A stretch of DNA of 64,000 nucleotides from Simmondsia chinensis (lineage: Eukaryota; Streptophyta; Magnoliopsida; Caryophyllales; Simmondsiaceae). Under the pieces are notes generated by a model that worked only from the letters and a program-made list of their open reading frames with translations, made no database searches and was not told where the DNA came from. Below are positions 22,693 through 33,510 of this stretch, piece after piece (the first letter of the stretch is position 1; every line of letters begins with the position of its first letter). The stretch is taken from contig JAGTTD010000007.1 of assembly GCA_018398585.1 (NCBI GenBank), forward strand, positions 34,128,911 to 34,192,910. The letters run 5' to 3'. Made by a program: the position numbers and the translations under genes.

Positions 22693-23444
22693 TGTTGGGA
22701 ATATTTTCCATAATATACATTAAATAACTATTTTACATGAACAAAATTATATCAATCAAACATAAATAATACAACATCATAATGGGATAAAATATAGTAT
22801 ATGAATTTTATCAAAACATGAACTGACAATTCAGTACAAACATCAACGACATAAGTAAAATAAATTAAATAGAGAAAGTTTAGAGAAAACGTATCTTTGT
22901 TGGGTTGAGGCACGCAAAAGGCGCTCTTCTTAGAAAGGAAATGCCCCTCCTGCACGAGTCTGATTTTTCAATTAACTGCGCTCCTTTCCCAGGATTCAAC
23001 AACCCGTCAGACCTCAATTTATGTAGCAATAAAAGATCCCAAACCTCGATTACCATTACTCACGATTTGTTAGAGGGAAGTGAATATAGAAAAGCAAGTT
23101 TCTGTTTTTCTCTTATGATCCTATCCATTTTACACCGTAACCCCTTTTTATAAGAGGAAAAATAAAATTATTAATTAAAATTTAAAAACCGAAAAATCCC
23201 TAAAACGTGGGGTGTTAGCTAATATATTGGCATCAAATAGTTGAAGCAGTTTTGACTTTTTAAACTCTCACTAACCCCCTTATTTCATGCAAAGAATATC
23301 TTCTTATCAATTTCCTTTAATTTTATTTTAAACTCATATAAAATATAAAATATAATTATATATAAATATATATAAAATAAACTTATATGTATGAAAGTAT
23401 AAAACAATTTTTCAAATCAACAAAAATGTTTTATTTTTCCAACA
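22693..23444 (-). repeat. Right (5') LTR of element G, uninterrupted
   Basis: 752 bp, TGTTGGGAATATT...TTTTTCCAACA. It serves as the empty-site reference showing that LINE H inserted into the left LTR after G had integrated. Confidence 0.9.
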
Positions 23445-23449
23445 TATCA

Positions 23450-24345
23450 GGTCAGCTTTAGCAGGTACGGTGTCATATTGGTATAATATTTTTCTAATTT
23501 CCAAAGGATGTGATTAAAGATATATAGAGTTTGATGACGAGATTTTTATGTCGGGGGAATACTGAGGTAAGGCATGGATTTGCACCGGTAGCCTGTGATA
23601 AAATCTGTTTTCCCAAAAATGAAGGTGGGTTAGGTATAAAACAGTTCGGAACTTGGAATTTTGCACGTTATATAAAAGATTTTGTGGCATATATAGGAAA
23701 AGCAGGATGCATTATGGATTAGCTGGGTTCACGATATTATATGAAAGGAAGATCGATCTGGGAGGTAGAACTAAAAGACACATAATCTAGTATTTGGAAG
23801 GCGTACTTGAAAGCCGAGATAGATTGGTGAGGATTTGGGGTGATCAAGGAGGTATTACATTGAGATCTTGCAGTAGCTTTCGTCCGTTCTCACTAAGGAC
23901 CGCGTATGATAGAGTTCGAGATAATAAGGAGAAATGTCATTGGAAGAGGACGTTTTGGGATAGCATTGTTCTTCCAAGACATAGTTTCATACTCTGGATG
24001 GCAGCTAAAAAGATATTATGGACAGATGATAAGCTTCAAAAAAGGGGATTTTGTATCGGAAGCCAATGCTCATTGTTCGGCACATAGATGGAGGATGGGC
24101 AACATATCTTTTTTCGGTGTGTTTGGGCACAGAAGGTATGGAAATGGATTTGCGAGTGGAGTAGTATTAAGTACTTTCCATCGCTCGCGGTACGTTAGAA
24201 TGGTTCAGAAAATCGATTCGAAATCGTTTGATGGTAGGTAAGATAAAGAGGTTGATACTTGCGGTGTCTGTTTACTTGATAAGGAGAGAGAGAAACACCC
24301 GGAGATTTAATGAGAAGGCCTTGTCAAAGCAACAAATGGTTTATG
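23450..24345 (+). pseudogene. LINE K ORF2 C-terminal region with zinc-binding RVT domain
   Basis: Continues the RT frame interrupted by G. Blocks include TRFLCRGNTEVRHGFAPVAC, FPKNEGGLGIKQFGTWNFA and then a zf-RVT-like segment: LRTAYDRVRDNKEKCHWKRT, PRHSFILWMAAKKIL, KRGFCIGSQCSLFG, and in another frame EDGQHIFFRCVWAQKVW with the CX..C/HX..C pattern. A basic ending containing RRERNTRRF appears near 24290. At least three frame changes make it non-functional. Confidence 0.82.
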
Positions 24346-25102
24346 AGATAAAAAAAGATGGTACGGACCCAGCTAAATTTTCTAAAAATCGAAGGTGATT
24401 TTTTGGAACCCAAATAGTTATATTTGTATAAGTCGGCCTTTTGCGTAGGCAATTTTGATGTTGATTGGTGAATAGGATGTAAATGTTGAAATTTTGTTAG
24501 ATTTATAATATGAGCGCTTGCCTTTTGGCAAAAAATAGATAAGTTCTTTTTCAAACTTATGTGCAACCACTCTATTATATAAAAAAGACTTTTCTATACT
24601 GCACAAGCAAATAGTTCACCGTAAAAAGTATTATATATATATGAAATAGTAAGTTAAAAAAAGAAAAATTGAAATAAGATTACTCTTAGTCATTTTATTA
24701 CGATAATCTATATTAAGAATTGTAAATATACTTGGTATTCAATGCTATTGAAAATCGTAAGAGTATATTATTGATACGGACCCCTTTTCTAAAACCCTAA
24801 TATAACATGAACACAGACACGAATGACTTAACGCACTTTCTACATTATGCACCCATGAGTCCCCTCTTCCCTGCGTTTTGGGCCAGTTTCAGCCCAAGAC
24901 CACAGGCCCATATATTATATTTTCATTTTGTTGCAATAGAGAAACCCACCTTATTTTATGACATCACATTAAGCAGAAAAATTTTGTGCCAATAATCTAA
25001 TTTGTTCAAAATTTTTATTTGTCATAAAACCTGAAAAAGAATATAAAACAAGCTCTCACGGTAATTTATCCGAAAATTACAAATTGTAATATTGTATCAT
25101 GC
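24346..25102. other. AT-rich spacer, possibly LINE 3' UTR at left
   Basis: The first ~200 bp may be the 3' UTR of LINE K. The remainder shows no gene or clear element. Confidence 0.4.
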
Positions 25103-25115
25103 TATGTCAATGTTT

Positions 25116-25348
25116 GGGGCACCAACACGCCGTCACCGGATCCCATTAGAACTCCGAAGTTAAGCGTGCTTGGGCGAGAGTAGTACCGGGATGGGTGACC
25201 ACCTGGGAAGTCCTCACCCTCAGGTTGGGGGCACTGGGAAACAGCCTGTCTTCAGGTAAACACCCTGAAGGGGGAAGGCTGTGTACATCCGTCCCCTCAG
25301 ACCCTGCGTAGGCGGGAGCCCTTGAGGCACTGGGTATGTTCCTTTTTT
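25116..25348 (+). mobile_element. 5S-rRNA-derived SINE, copy 4 (best preserved, plus strand)
   Basis: Duplication TATGTC(A/G)ATGTTT at 25103-25115 and 25349-25361. Nucleotides ~25120-25218 resemble plant 5S rRNA from near its 5' end to the 3' stem. They keep the internal Pol III promoter: A-box AGTTAAGCGTGCTTGGG, intermediate element, and C-box GGGATGGGTGACC. A ~130-bp TS/Au-like body follows (GGAAACAGCCTG, GGGGGAAGGCTGTGTACATC, AGACCCTGCGTAGGCGGGAG), ending GGGTATGTTCC plus a run of seven T. The T-run would suit a Pol III terminator. It is not a 5S gene: the 3' end of 5S is replaced. Confidence 0.88.
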
Positions 25349-25361
25349 TATGTCGATGTTT

Positions 25362-26904
25362 CAGATTTATTTCAATATTTTCTTATTGCCTTTCCAAAAA
25401 AGAACTAATGTATATTTTCAATAAAAATGTATTTTGAAACCAACTTGAGTTTTAGATTCCCTTCCAGAACATTCTCATGTACTAACAATCATGTTAATCT
25501 TTTATTTTCTTATTAACATTGCATGGTACAGCACCTTAACAGTTTGTTCAAAGTGAGCTTCATGTTGTTCTTGCATGTTGAAAAGAACCTTTTAGGTGTT
25601 CAATCCTGTGTCTCTCTCGGTGTTTTTAGAGATAGGATGCCTTACAATGAAAAGGTCTGCCTATGGTGTTGTTATTGCTAATGGAGGCTAGACAGTTGAA
25701 GGATGGAAAAGATCGGTGTACCACAGATGATATTGAAAGACCAAATTTTGAAATCCAATTTGTCGTCATATTTGCCACTCTAAAACAATCGCTAACTTGG
25801 ATTCATTTTCCACCAAGATATAACCCTCTTTTGTGATTCACCATATTTGGAGTTTCTGAAGGCACTCTATGACGGTCGATTTGTCACTCTCTGGCCAAAT
25901 CTTGAAATATCCCAAACCTAAGGCTTTTCTAGGCTTTTTCTAGTCACAATCGCTTCTACAAGCAAAATCAATTATGTTTGAACATCCTTGATCCGACAAC
26001 ACTTTTGTTAGTATAATCCCTAATAATAAATCCTACTGCTATGCTTCGACCATTTTTAAAACCATCAAAATTAACTTTTATATAGTTTATAGGAGGCGAG
26101 TTTCATCTAAGAGAAGGACACTCCTCCCTCTCTTAGGTGGACTTGGCATAAATATGTCACTTATCATCTCACTAGTTCATAAGAGGGTGAGTTTCATGAA
26201 AATTAGCTTGAGACATGTCAAAAGAAGTGAAGAGGTCAATTACATTTTTATGTTGAGGGAAAAAGAGAAATGTGGCACTACATCGGGCCTCAATCCTAAG
26301 ACCGACTAGACAGTCGCGATCCTTTATTGCAAATTGTCAGGTCAAGGAATAATAGTGTAAAGAAGGTTGATGTCATCACTATGATAATACAGAAGCGACA
26401 TAATACCATGACCCATTAGACAAAAAGAGAGGTTAGCACGAGAGCACCAGAATCCAAACCAAAGTTAAATAGTGCAACAACACTAAAACTAGAAAGATTA
26501 GCTTGTTTAAGGACATAGTCAGCCTTACAGAGGCAGCATGTATGACTCAGGGAGGTCAAGTGAATGAAACCAGGAGGTTTTTTTCATGTAGATTTCTTCA
26601 TTGAGGAGACCATGCATGTAGGAAGGCCTTCTGAAGATCGAGCTGTCAGATTGTTCATGAAAGGGATTTGGCGAGAGAGAGGACAAGCCATACCGTGGTA
26701 GGCTTGATGACTGGACTAGAGGACTCAAGGTAACTAATGCCTGGTTGTTGGGTGGAACCCTTAGTCACAAGGCTTGCCGTGTAGCATTTAACCAAGTTGT
26801 CAGCATTACACTTGACCTTATACTAGCATATGCTACCAACTAGCTTTTAGGCGGGTCATAAGAAACTAGATCCCGAATCAAAGGCTATCATAATTTCGTT
26901 CAAA
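25362..26904. other. Spacer without recognised genes
   Basis: Moderately AT-rich. The only open frame of note, 26525-26728 minus, matches nothing I know. I see no element ends. Confidence 0.4.
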
Positions 26905-27526
26905 ACTAAAGTGTGGTGGTATTAGGACCCCTGGAGACACTTAGGAACGTCATTAATGTACCATAATCCCATAATTTGTAAAAAAATAGTGTCCAAATAG
27001 TTGACTGGTTTGGTACATTTTGATAAAACTTGTGGACATTTAGTTAAAACCCATAGTACAATTCTAAAATTAACTTAATTTCACTTCAAACATAGGTGTG
27101 GTTTGTTTAGGACCTTAAGGGCCCTTTGAACGTCATTAGTGAATCATAATCCCATAATTTTTAAAGAATAGCCTCCAAATTAAAGATTTTCATATATAAC
27201 ATTTGGGACAAGTTAGTTGAATGTTGTTGTACATTTAATGAAAACTTATACAATTCTAAAACCAATTTAATTTTGCTCCAAACAAAGTGAGGTGTGATTA
27301 GGACTTTTAGAGACCCTAGGAACGCCATTAGTGTATGATAATCTCATAAATTGTGAAAAAATGACATCAAAGTGAAAGATTCCTTCGTGCATAATCTTGC
27401 GGTACAAGCTAGTTGAATTAGGTGGTACATTTAGTTAAAACATATGATACAATCTATCAAAAAAAAGATTGTGGTACAATTATAAAACTAACTTAATTGC
27501 TTCGAACTAAAGTGTTGTGTAATTAG
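26905..27526 (+). repeat. Tandem ~190-bp degenerate repeat, three to four units
   Basis: Units begin at ~26908, 27089, 27281 and 27504 (the last cut by the solo-LTR-like element). Each contains a (G/A)TGTGGT..TTAGGACC start, then GAACG(T/C)CATTA(A/G)TG and a CATAATCTCATAA-like block. Spacing is about 180-220 bp. Inverted copies of the same unit lie at 28850-29110 and 30545-30760. Confidence 0.7.
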
Positions 27527-27530
27527 TACC

Positions 27531-28514
27531 TGATGTGTTTTAAATGTGTGTTTTAAAACTGTCTACTCGCAAGCATACGAGATCGTCCTAGCTTTGTCAG
27601 GTATACGGGTCATATCCACAGGGAATCGTGTTAAGTTAGACTTAGTAATTAACGAGCGGTTTGGATTTGGGGTTTTTGTTGTTTGAATAATTTGTTAACT
27701 AAAATAGTAAAACTAAATATAAATTAAAGGTGTCAATTCAATTGAAGTTAGTTTAGGGAGTGAATTTTAAGGTAGCTTAACACGTATCCCGTCATTATAT
27801 TTTACTTAGGACGATGATTTGAAGGACTTAGGCTACAAGCTTTAAGCCTGAGTTAATATATAAATTAGGGTTTAGGGTAATGAACTAGTCTAAAGGCATA
27901 ACCTATCGTAGCATCCTAAGTGTAGCATATGTTATCTTATTAGCACTACTTAATTCCTTTGTTACTCCTAGTTCAATATTAATTTATATAAAAGATTGGG
28001 TTCAAGGTTGGGTACAACCTCAACCCTGACCACGCTTGAAATCCTGTTATGTTATGGTCTAGGCTACAAGCACAAGACTAATCGCTGTAAAGTTGAAGAT
28101 CTAGTCATGGCTACAAGCACACATATAAAAATATCCAACAATCATGAAGAACTCCCCATAAGGATGCGAGTATAACATAACTAAACCAATCGTCAAAAGT
28201 ATAATACAAATTTGGGATACGGGCAGCTACCCACCCTTCATCGCTAAATTAAGAATGCTTACTCCTCTATGGGAGTTTTATGATATCAATTGATGTTGAC
28301 GTTGATCCTTGCTTTGATTCCCCAATACTTCGACCACCTGCGCTTTGGCGTTTGAGAATCCATTGGATCTCGTAGCGGCTTCGGAAAGGAGAGAAGGAGA
28401 GGAGACGTGGAAAAAGATATCCCTAAAACAATTAGATTTTTGATATTTAAACAAAAGGCGGCCGGTGCGCGCTTGTGCGGCGTGCTGTGCGGCCCTCTTT
28501 TCCTCCCATCAATC

Positions 28515-28545
<31 letters not shown>

Positions 28546-28829
28546 TTATATAATATATGATATTATGAAATATATATATTAACTATCTACGAAGTCTATT
28601 TGGGTTACCAAATTACAATCCGATTGGTTATTCTTTTCCACATGTGGTCGGGTTTCTCAAAATAGCTTTCAATTATGCCTCGATTACATTTGATTCTGCC
28701 ACTTTTCAACCTTTGTTTGCTCCCTTGCACTCTAAGCCAAAATATACCTAGATTACAATAAAACACACATGTAAAAGCTAAATATATTGCGGGAATGAAG
28801 AATAAAATATGTAAATATAAGTCACATCA
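27531..28829. mobile_element. Solo-LTR-like insertion, 1.3 kb
   Basis: Perfect 5-bp duplication GTACC (27526-27530 and 28830-28834). Ends are TGATGTG...CACATCA, i.e. TG..CA with a 7-bp inverted repeat. A segment near 27580-27630 (TACGGGTCATATCCACAGGG) resembles a motif I associate with gypsy-type LTRs. No coding capacity and no internal LTR pair, so a solo LTR is the simplest reading. It cuts a ~190-bp repeat unit. Confidence 0.7.
28513..28541. repeat. (TA)n microsatellite
   Basis: About 14 TA dinucleotides within the solo-LTR-like insertion. Confidence 0.95.
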
Positions 28830-28849
28830 GTACCATGAAGGAATCTTTT

Positions 28850-29110
28850 CGTCGGACACTAATTTTTGTACAAATTATAAGATTATGGTACACTAATGAC
28901 GGACTTAAAAGTCAATAATGGTCCTAATTGCACTGCACCTTAATTTGTAGCAATTTTATTAGTTTCAGAATTTTACAAGTTTTGGAAAATGTCACAAATT
29001 TTAACTAAAGGAATCACGAAGGTTCAACTAACTTTTACCAGAAGGTTATATATAAAATATTTCTTCATCTGTACATCATTTTTTACCAAATTATGGATTT
29101 ATTTTATAAT
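28850..29110 (-). repeat. Inverted copy of the ~190-bp unit
   Basis: The complement carries CATTAGTGTACCATAATC and GCAATTAGGACC, as in the units at 26905-27526, followed by the same TTTTAACTAAA-type tail found at 30630-30650. Confidence 0.55.
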
Positions 29111-29114
29111 AATT

Positions 29115-29280
29115 AATCTAAAAGTAACCCACCTATATATCAGTGTATTAAAAGTAACCGAACTCTATTTTCTAACTTAAAAATAATCCAATTCTAACTT
29201 TTCTACCAAAAAATAACCCAACTCTAACTTTTCTACCAAAAAATAACCAAACTCTAAAATTAATCTAAAAATAATCCAAC
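29115..29280. repeat. Short tandem repeats with an inverted partner at 30400-30540
   Basis: About five ~28-bp units built on CCAAAAAATAACCCAACTCT. The complement of 30400-30540 carries the same pattern (AATAATTAATCTAAAA then ACTCTATTTTCTAAC). Together they form an imperfect inverted repeat around the hAT-like element at 29499. Confidence 0.65.
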
Positions 29281-29498
29281 ATTAAAAATTTGATTTAAAA
29301 AGTACTGAATTGAGATGCTCGGACAATATATTTTTCTTCTAAGTATTTTTGATTTGGCTTGTTCTCTGTAGGCAGTCTCATTTAGTAAACGAGCTGAGCA
29401 AGCATAGATATACAGCTCAATTAGATAAATGATACCAATATCGAGCTAGATTCATTTAGTTAACGAGCCGAGCTGAGCTGAGCAAGTTGTGGTTCAAC

Positions 29499-30130
29499 CA
29501 TGGTTATTAAAATCCTGATTTGAATCTTAGAATCTTACGATTCTACGATTTCACTCTTGTTGACCGATCTGAATCTTAAGTAGAATCTGAATTTTGTAGA
29601 ATCTTACGATTCATGGATATTACATGAAACTAATGGATAGAATCATAATACGATTTTACGATTCTACCAATCCAATCTCGATTTTACCAATGTATATAAA
29701 TAAAAAGTGAAAATGTAAAAAATTAAGCATATATTATAAACGAACTTACTTTATTAGTTTGAAGTAAAAGAAAGTTAATTAAACGTTATACATTTTTAAG
29801 AAACTTAAATTAAGTTTAGTTTTATGATTTAACCTTAATATAAAGTTTGATTAGCAGCATCTATCTTAAAACCTTTCATGATTGTTATAATGTAAAATGA
29901 GACATATATGTTACATGATAATATTTTTATCATATTTGATCATATTTTGTATATATACCTATGTAAGTAAATGTCTTATTAATAAATTTTTGAATGATAT
30001 AACTGATATTAATACGAAAACAATTATAATGTATATTTAGTAGAATCTTATGATTCTCGATTCGATTCTACGATTCTGATTCTAAAAGCCTCTACCGATT
30101 CTAAATAGAATCCCAATTTTAACAACCTTG
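29499..30130. mobile_element. hAT-like MITE 1
   Basis: 632 bp. Terminal inverted repeat: CATGGTTATTAAAAT at left, complement of right end CAAGGTTGTTAAAAT. Flanks GGTTCAAC (29491-29498) and GGTTCAAA (30131-30138) give an 8-bp TSD with one mismatch, typical of hAT. The subterminal regions are full of GATTCTACGATT-type motifs in both orientations. No transposase. Confidence 0.75.
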
Positions 30131-30544
30131 GGTTCAAATCGGCTCATTTGTAGCCCTAGTTCTCTGGTTGTATTCCTTGGTTGTTTTGCTTGTTCTTTGC
30201 GCGGGATGTTTTCTTTTTGTGGGGTTGTATTCAATTATCGGAAAAAAATGTATTTTTAGTTTGGTTAGGTAAGAAAAGAAATCAAGCCAAATCAAAAATA
30301 CATAGAAAAAAAATATATTGTTGGAGCATCATACCACACGCCATGCTTAACCATCAAATCAATATTTTTTTAAAATTAATGTTAGGGTTTATTTTGTGGT
30401 ATAAAAGTTAGAGTTGTGTTATTTTTTGGTAAAAAAGTTAGATTTGGGTTTTTTTGGTTAGAAAATAGAGTTGGGTTATTTTTTTAGTATATTGACATAT
30501 AGTTAGGTTATTTTTAGATTAATTATTGTTTATTATATAGTAAT

Positions 30545-30760
30545 GATGTTAAGGGTCTCTAAGGTCCTAATTTTGGAGTGAAATTAAGTTTTAGCATTGT
30601 ATCACATATTTTAATCAAATGTACTACAAGTTTTAACTAAATGTATCACAAGATTCAACTAACTTGTGCCATATCATATTTTTCCAAAATTATGGGCTCA
30701 TAACACACTAAAAATATTCTCTTGAGGGTCTGTGTGTCCTAATTGCACCGCACATTGATA
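30545..30760 (-). repeat. Second inverted copy of the ~190-bp unit
   Basis: The complement starts GTGCGGTGCAATTAGGACAC and continues with the CCCATAATTTTGGAAAAA and TTAGTTGAATC blocks seen in 26905-27526. Confidence 0.6.
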
Positions 30761-31439
30761 GTATAACTAATTTATTCTTGTATAACAAATAAAGTTGGGT
30801 ATATAATAACAATAGTAATTTTAGTAAATATACTACTTTTATCGGATAAAATTTTCTAAAAAAATTCATGAAATTAGGTATATCAATGTTATCTATTTAA
30901 TATAATATGAAAAAATACAAGACATACTTTCCTTTTTATATTTTGGTAAAAAAATGTTGCAACTATAAAAACAACTAATTTTTCTTTTTTCTTTTAAATT
31001 TTTAAAAATGTAAAAAGATCAAAATGCCCTTGCTTGCGTGACAGTTTGTCACTTGGCATACTGGTTGGACGTGCTAATTGTTAATTTTCGCATGCTATTT
31101 TGATAATTTTAATTTTTGCCGCTATATTGAGAGTAAAAATGTTAAGAAATGTGTTATTTTGAAAAATTATTTTTAAAAAGTTTTACAACTGAGGTAACTT
31201 GAACTCTAAACATTTTTTTTAATTGGATACACTTTGTCCAAATTCACTAAATTTTTATTAGAAATTGCTAAAATAAAACATAATTTTAATAATATATAGG
31301 TGCTCGCTTTCATAATCTTATGTTTTTTTATTGCAAAATGATGATATAACAATTATTTTGGCAATATGTATGTATCTCTAATTAGAATTTGATGAATTTC
31401 TTCGTAATCCGCTGCATTTTTCTCAAAACCAATAATGTG
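30761..31439. other. AT-rich spacer
   Basis: No gene, element end or repeat recognised. Confidence 0.4.
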
Positions 31440-31447
31440 GTTAATAC

Positions 31448-33502
31448 CAAGGTTGTCAGAATCGGGATTCTACGTAGGATCGGTGAGGGGTCCTCAGGAT
31501 CGGGATCGTAGAATCGGATCGAGAATCGTAAGATTCTACTTTTTGTGTAAAACACTAGCTTGTATCCATAAAAATCGCATTATAAGCCTCAAATATATAA
31601 TAAAGAACATCAGAAAGTGAAAAAAAAATTTAATTTCATAACACATTAAAAATCCGTAAGTACAAAATTAATAGAGGTACATCAAGCAAATACACATTCA
31701 AACTAGCAATACCATCGAACTAATATTCAAAATCAAAATTGTTGTCATCAACATCATCTGCAGTATTGGTATTTGTTTCTCTACTATCATCACCAATAGA
31801 AACACCACCATCACCAAGAGAATCACCCCCAATAGTAGCATCATCTACAAACTTAAAGACTAATATTAAAAAGAGGAGGCATTAATAATTAGTGAATATG
31901 ATATTAATAAGTTAAATAAATTTTTAGTTCAATACATAATATAAATCAACAATCAAGTTAACATTAAAACTAGGGAACAATATATTGCATTATAAAGTTA
32001 AAGAAATATAATAAAATTAATAAAATTGACTACAATCAAGTAATCAATAATTCAACACAAAAGTTCAAATGGGTATACTTAGATAACAAAGCAAAACTTC
32101 TTTGAAAAAATTAGAAATTAAACAAAGCAAACAAAACCATAGTCGGTTCCCAAAATAATGCTCAAAAATAAAAAAATAAAAAAATAAAAAAAATAATGCT
32201 GAAAAAAAAATATTTCCAAATCTACTGTTGAACCGCGTTTACTAAACGCGGCTTTGATAAATCGCGTCTAAAAACAGCGTTTAATATTAGCATAAACCGC
32301 GTTTTAATAATGCGGTTATATATACTAAACCGCATCATTAAGACGCGGTTTTAATTCAACAAAACCGCGTCAGAAAGACGCGGTTTTCTTCTGTTATAAC
32401 CGTGTCTTTATGACCCGGTTTACTAGGTTTATCTAATTCACGCGTGTTCTCTCCGCTGCTTTCACCATCTCTCTGCCTCTTTCTCGTTAACCCACCACCA
32501 GTCACGTCGTTCGCCTCCTCCTTTCTTTTGCTTACACACTGGAGATCTTTCAAGTACTATTATTGGAGTTATTTAACCTTCACTTATGATGTTCGAGCTT
32601 CATTAAGAGAGACATGGGATCAATATGATAATCATCACAAATTGCGGCATAATAAAAACTATAAACGAACAAAAAATTGAAGAATTACGGCACAATGGTA
32701 AGTATAAGTGAAAAAAAAGGGCCTTTTGGATTACTGACGTTAAACCGCGTTTAGTAAATGCGGTTTAGGGGTAAACCGCGTTTAGTAAATGCGGTTTATA
32801 TTAAGTTAAACCGTGTTTAGTAAACGCGGTTTACACTGATATAACCCACATATTTTTATCCGATTTTATTAAATTTAAACGCGTTTAGTAAACGCGGTTC
32901 AACAGTAGATTGGGAAATATTTTTTTTTGGAGTATTATTTTTTTAATTTTTTTATTTTTTAGCATTATTTTGGGAACCGACTCACAAAACCAAGCTTAAA
33001 ATAAACAAAATGTAAATCAAAATAATTACCAAGTAACTTAATAATATACTAGAAGAATAAGAAATTAAACAAAAATTAGAAATTTTTACCCAAAAAGAAA
33101 ATAAGCTATGGTCGTGTCAGAACTTGGCTGGTGGCAGTCGGTCGGTGGGGTGGTGTCGCCTGGCATCCTGATGGTGATCGGTGGTTGTTGGTTGGGTTTG
33201 GTTGGGGTTGGGGTTAGGGTTAAGGGAAAAGGGAAAGGGGAAAGGGGATGGGTGGGTGGAGTGAGGGAGGAGAAAGACGCACGGGTGGGGGGACCGGATG
33301 TTTTTGGGTAAATTTTTTTTTTTTAAATTTTATAATTTTTTGTTATCAGAATCGGTAGGATACCGATTCTGTACCGATCCTACCGATTCTGCTTCAATTT
33401 TTTGGGATTCTACTTTTTTGCGATTTTTTACACGATTCGGGTCGATTGGGCTTCGTAGGATCGTACGATCCTACGATCCGGATCGCGATTCTGATAACCA
33501 TG
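31448..33502. mobile_element. hAT-like element 2, hosting a Mutator-like element
   Basis: Perfect 8-bp TSD GTTAATAC (31440-31447 and 33503-33510). Terminal repeats CAAGGTTGTCAGAATCG at left and, from the complement of the right end, CATGGTTATCAGAATCG. Subterminal GGATCGTAGGATC and GATTCTAC motifs match those of element 1. The interior has an acidic minus-strand remnant (~31740-31860) and a GC-rich block (33110-33300), but no recognisable transposase. A Mutator-like element is inserted at 32140-32983. Confidence 0.8.
32140..32983. mobile_element. Mutator-like non-autonomous element with ~115-bp inverted repeats
   Basis: Perfect 9-bp TSD ACAAAACCA (32131-32139 and 32984-32992), the length typical of Mutator-like elements. 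The two ends are long inverted repeats that share TCGGTTCCCAAAATAATGCT, an A-rich stretch and TCTACTGTTGAACCGCGTTT. Just inside are repeated interrupted palindromes, AAACCGCGTTTA facing TAAACGCGGTTT, at ~32230-32420 and 32735-32905. The 78-codon frame at 32444-32680 is not recognised. Confidence 0.8.
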
Positions 33503-33510
33503 GTTAATAC

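Larger units (their letters stand above)
15767..23444 (-). mobile_element. LTR retrotransposon derivative G, no recognisable gag-pol
   Basis: Its LTRs are at 15767-19371 (left, interrupted by LINE H) and 22693-23444 (right, 752 bp). Perfect 5-bp TSD TATCA at 15762-15766 and 23445-23449. LTR ends are TGTTGG...CCAACA. A polypurine tract on the minus strand adjoins the left LTR, so the element is in minus orientation. The 3.3-kb interior lacks any gag, RT or integrase signal, so it resembles large retrotransposon derivatives (LARDs) that depend on other elements. No primer-binding site was recognised next to the right LTR. Confidence 0.85.
14105..24345 (+). mobile_element. L1-like LINE K, split by a SINE and by element G
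   Basis: Plus-strand LINE ORF2 sequence appears in three blocks: 14105-14474, 14634-15766 and 23450-24345. The SINE at ~14475-14633 and the LTR element at 15767-23444 account for the gaps. Order and frame content fit a plant L1 ORF2: RT with an FADD box, then a zf-RVT-like zinc-binding C terminus. The endonuclease and 5' part are absent, so the copy is 5'-truncated. No clear poly(A) or TSD was identified. Confidence 0.85.

Noticed and set aside
24807..24995. 62-codon plus-strand frame as a gene
   Set aside because: Low-complexity AT-rich context, no homology recognised.
25116..25348. A functional 5S rRNA gene
   Set aside because: The 5S 3' end is replaced by SINE body, the first ~20 nt are diverged, and the unit is flanked by a SINE-type TSD rather than a tandem 5S spacer.
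33190..33245. Interstitial telomere repeat
   Set aside because: Only one or two TTAGGG-like words occur among irregular G-rich sequence.
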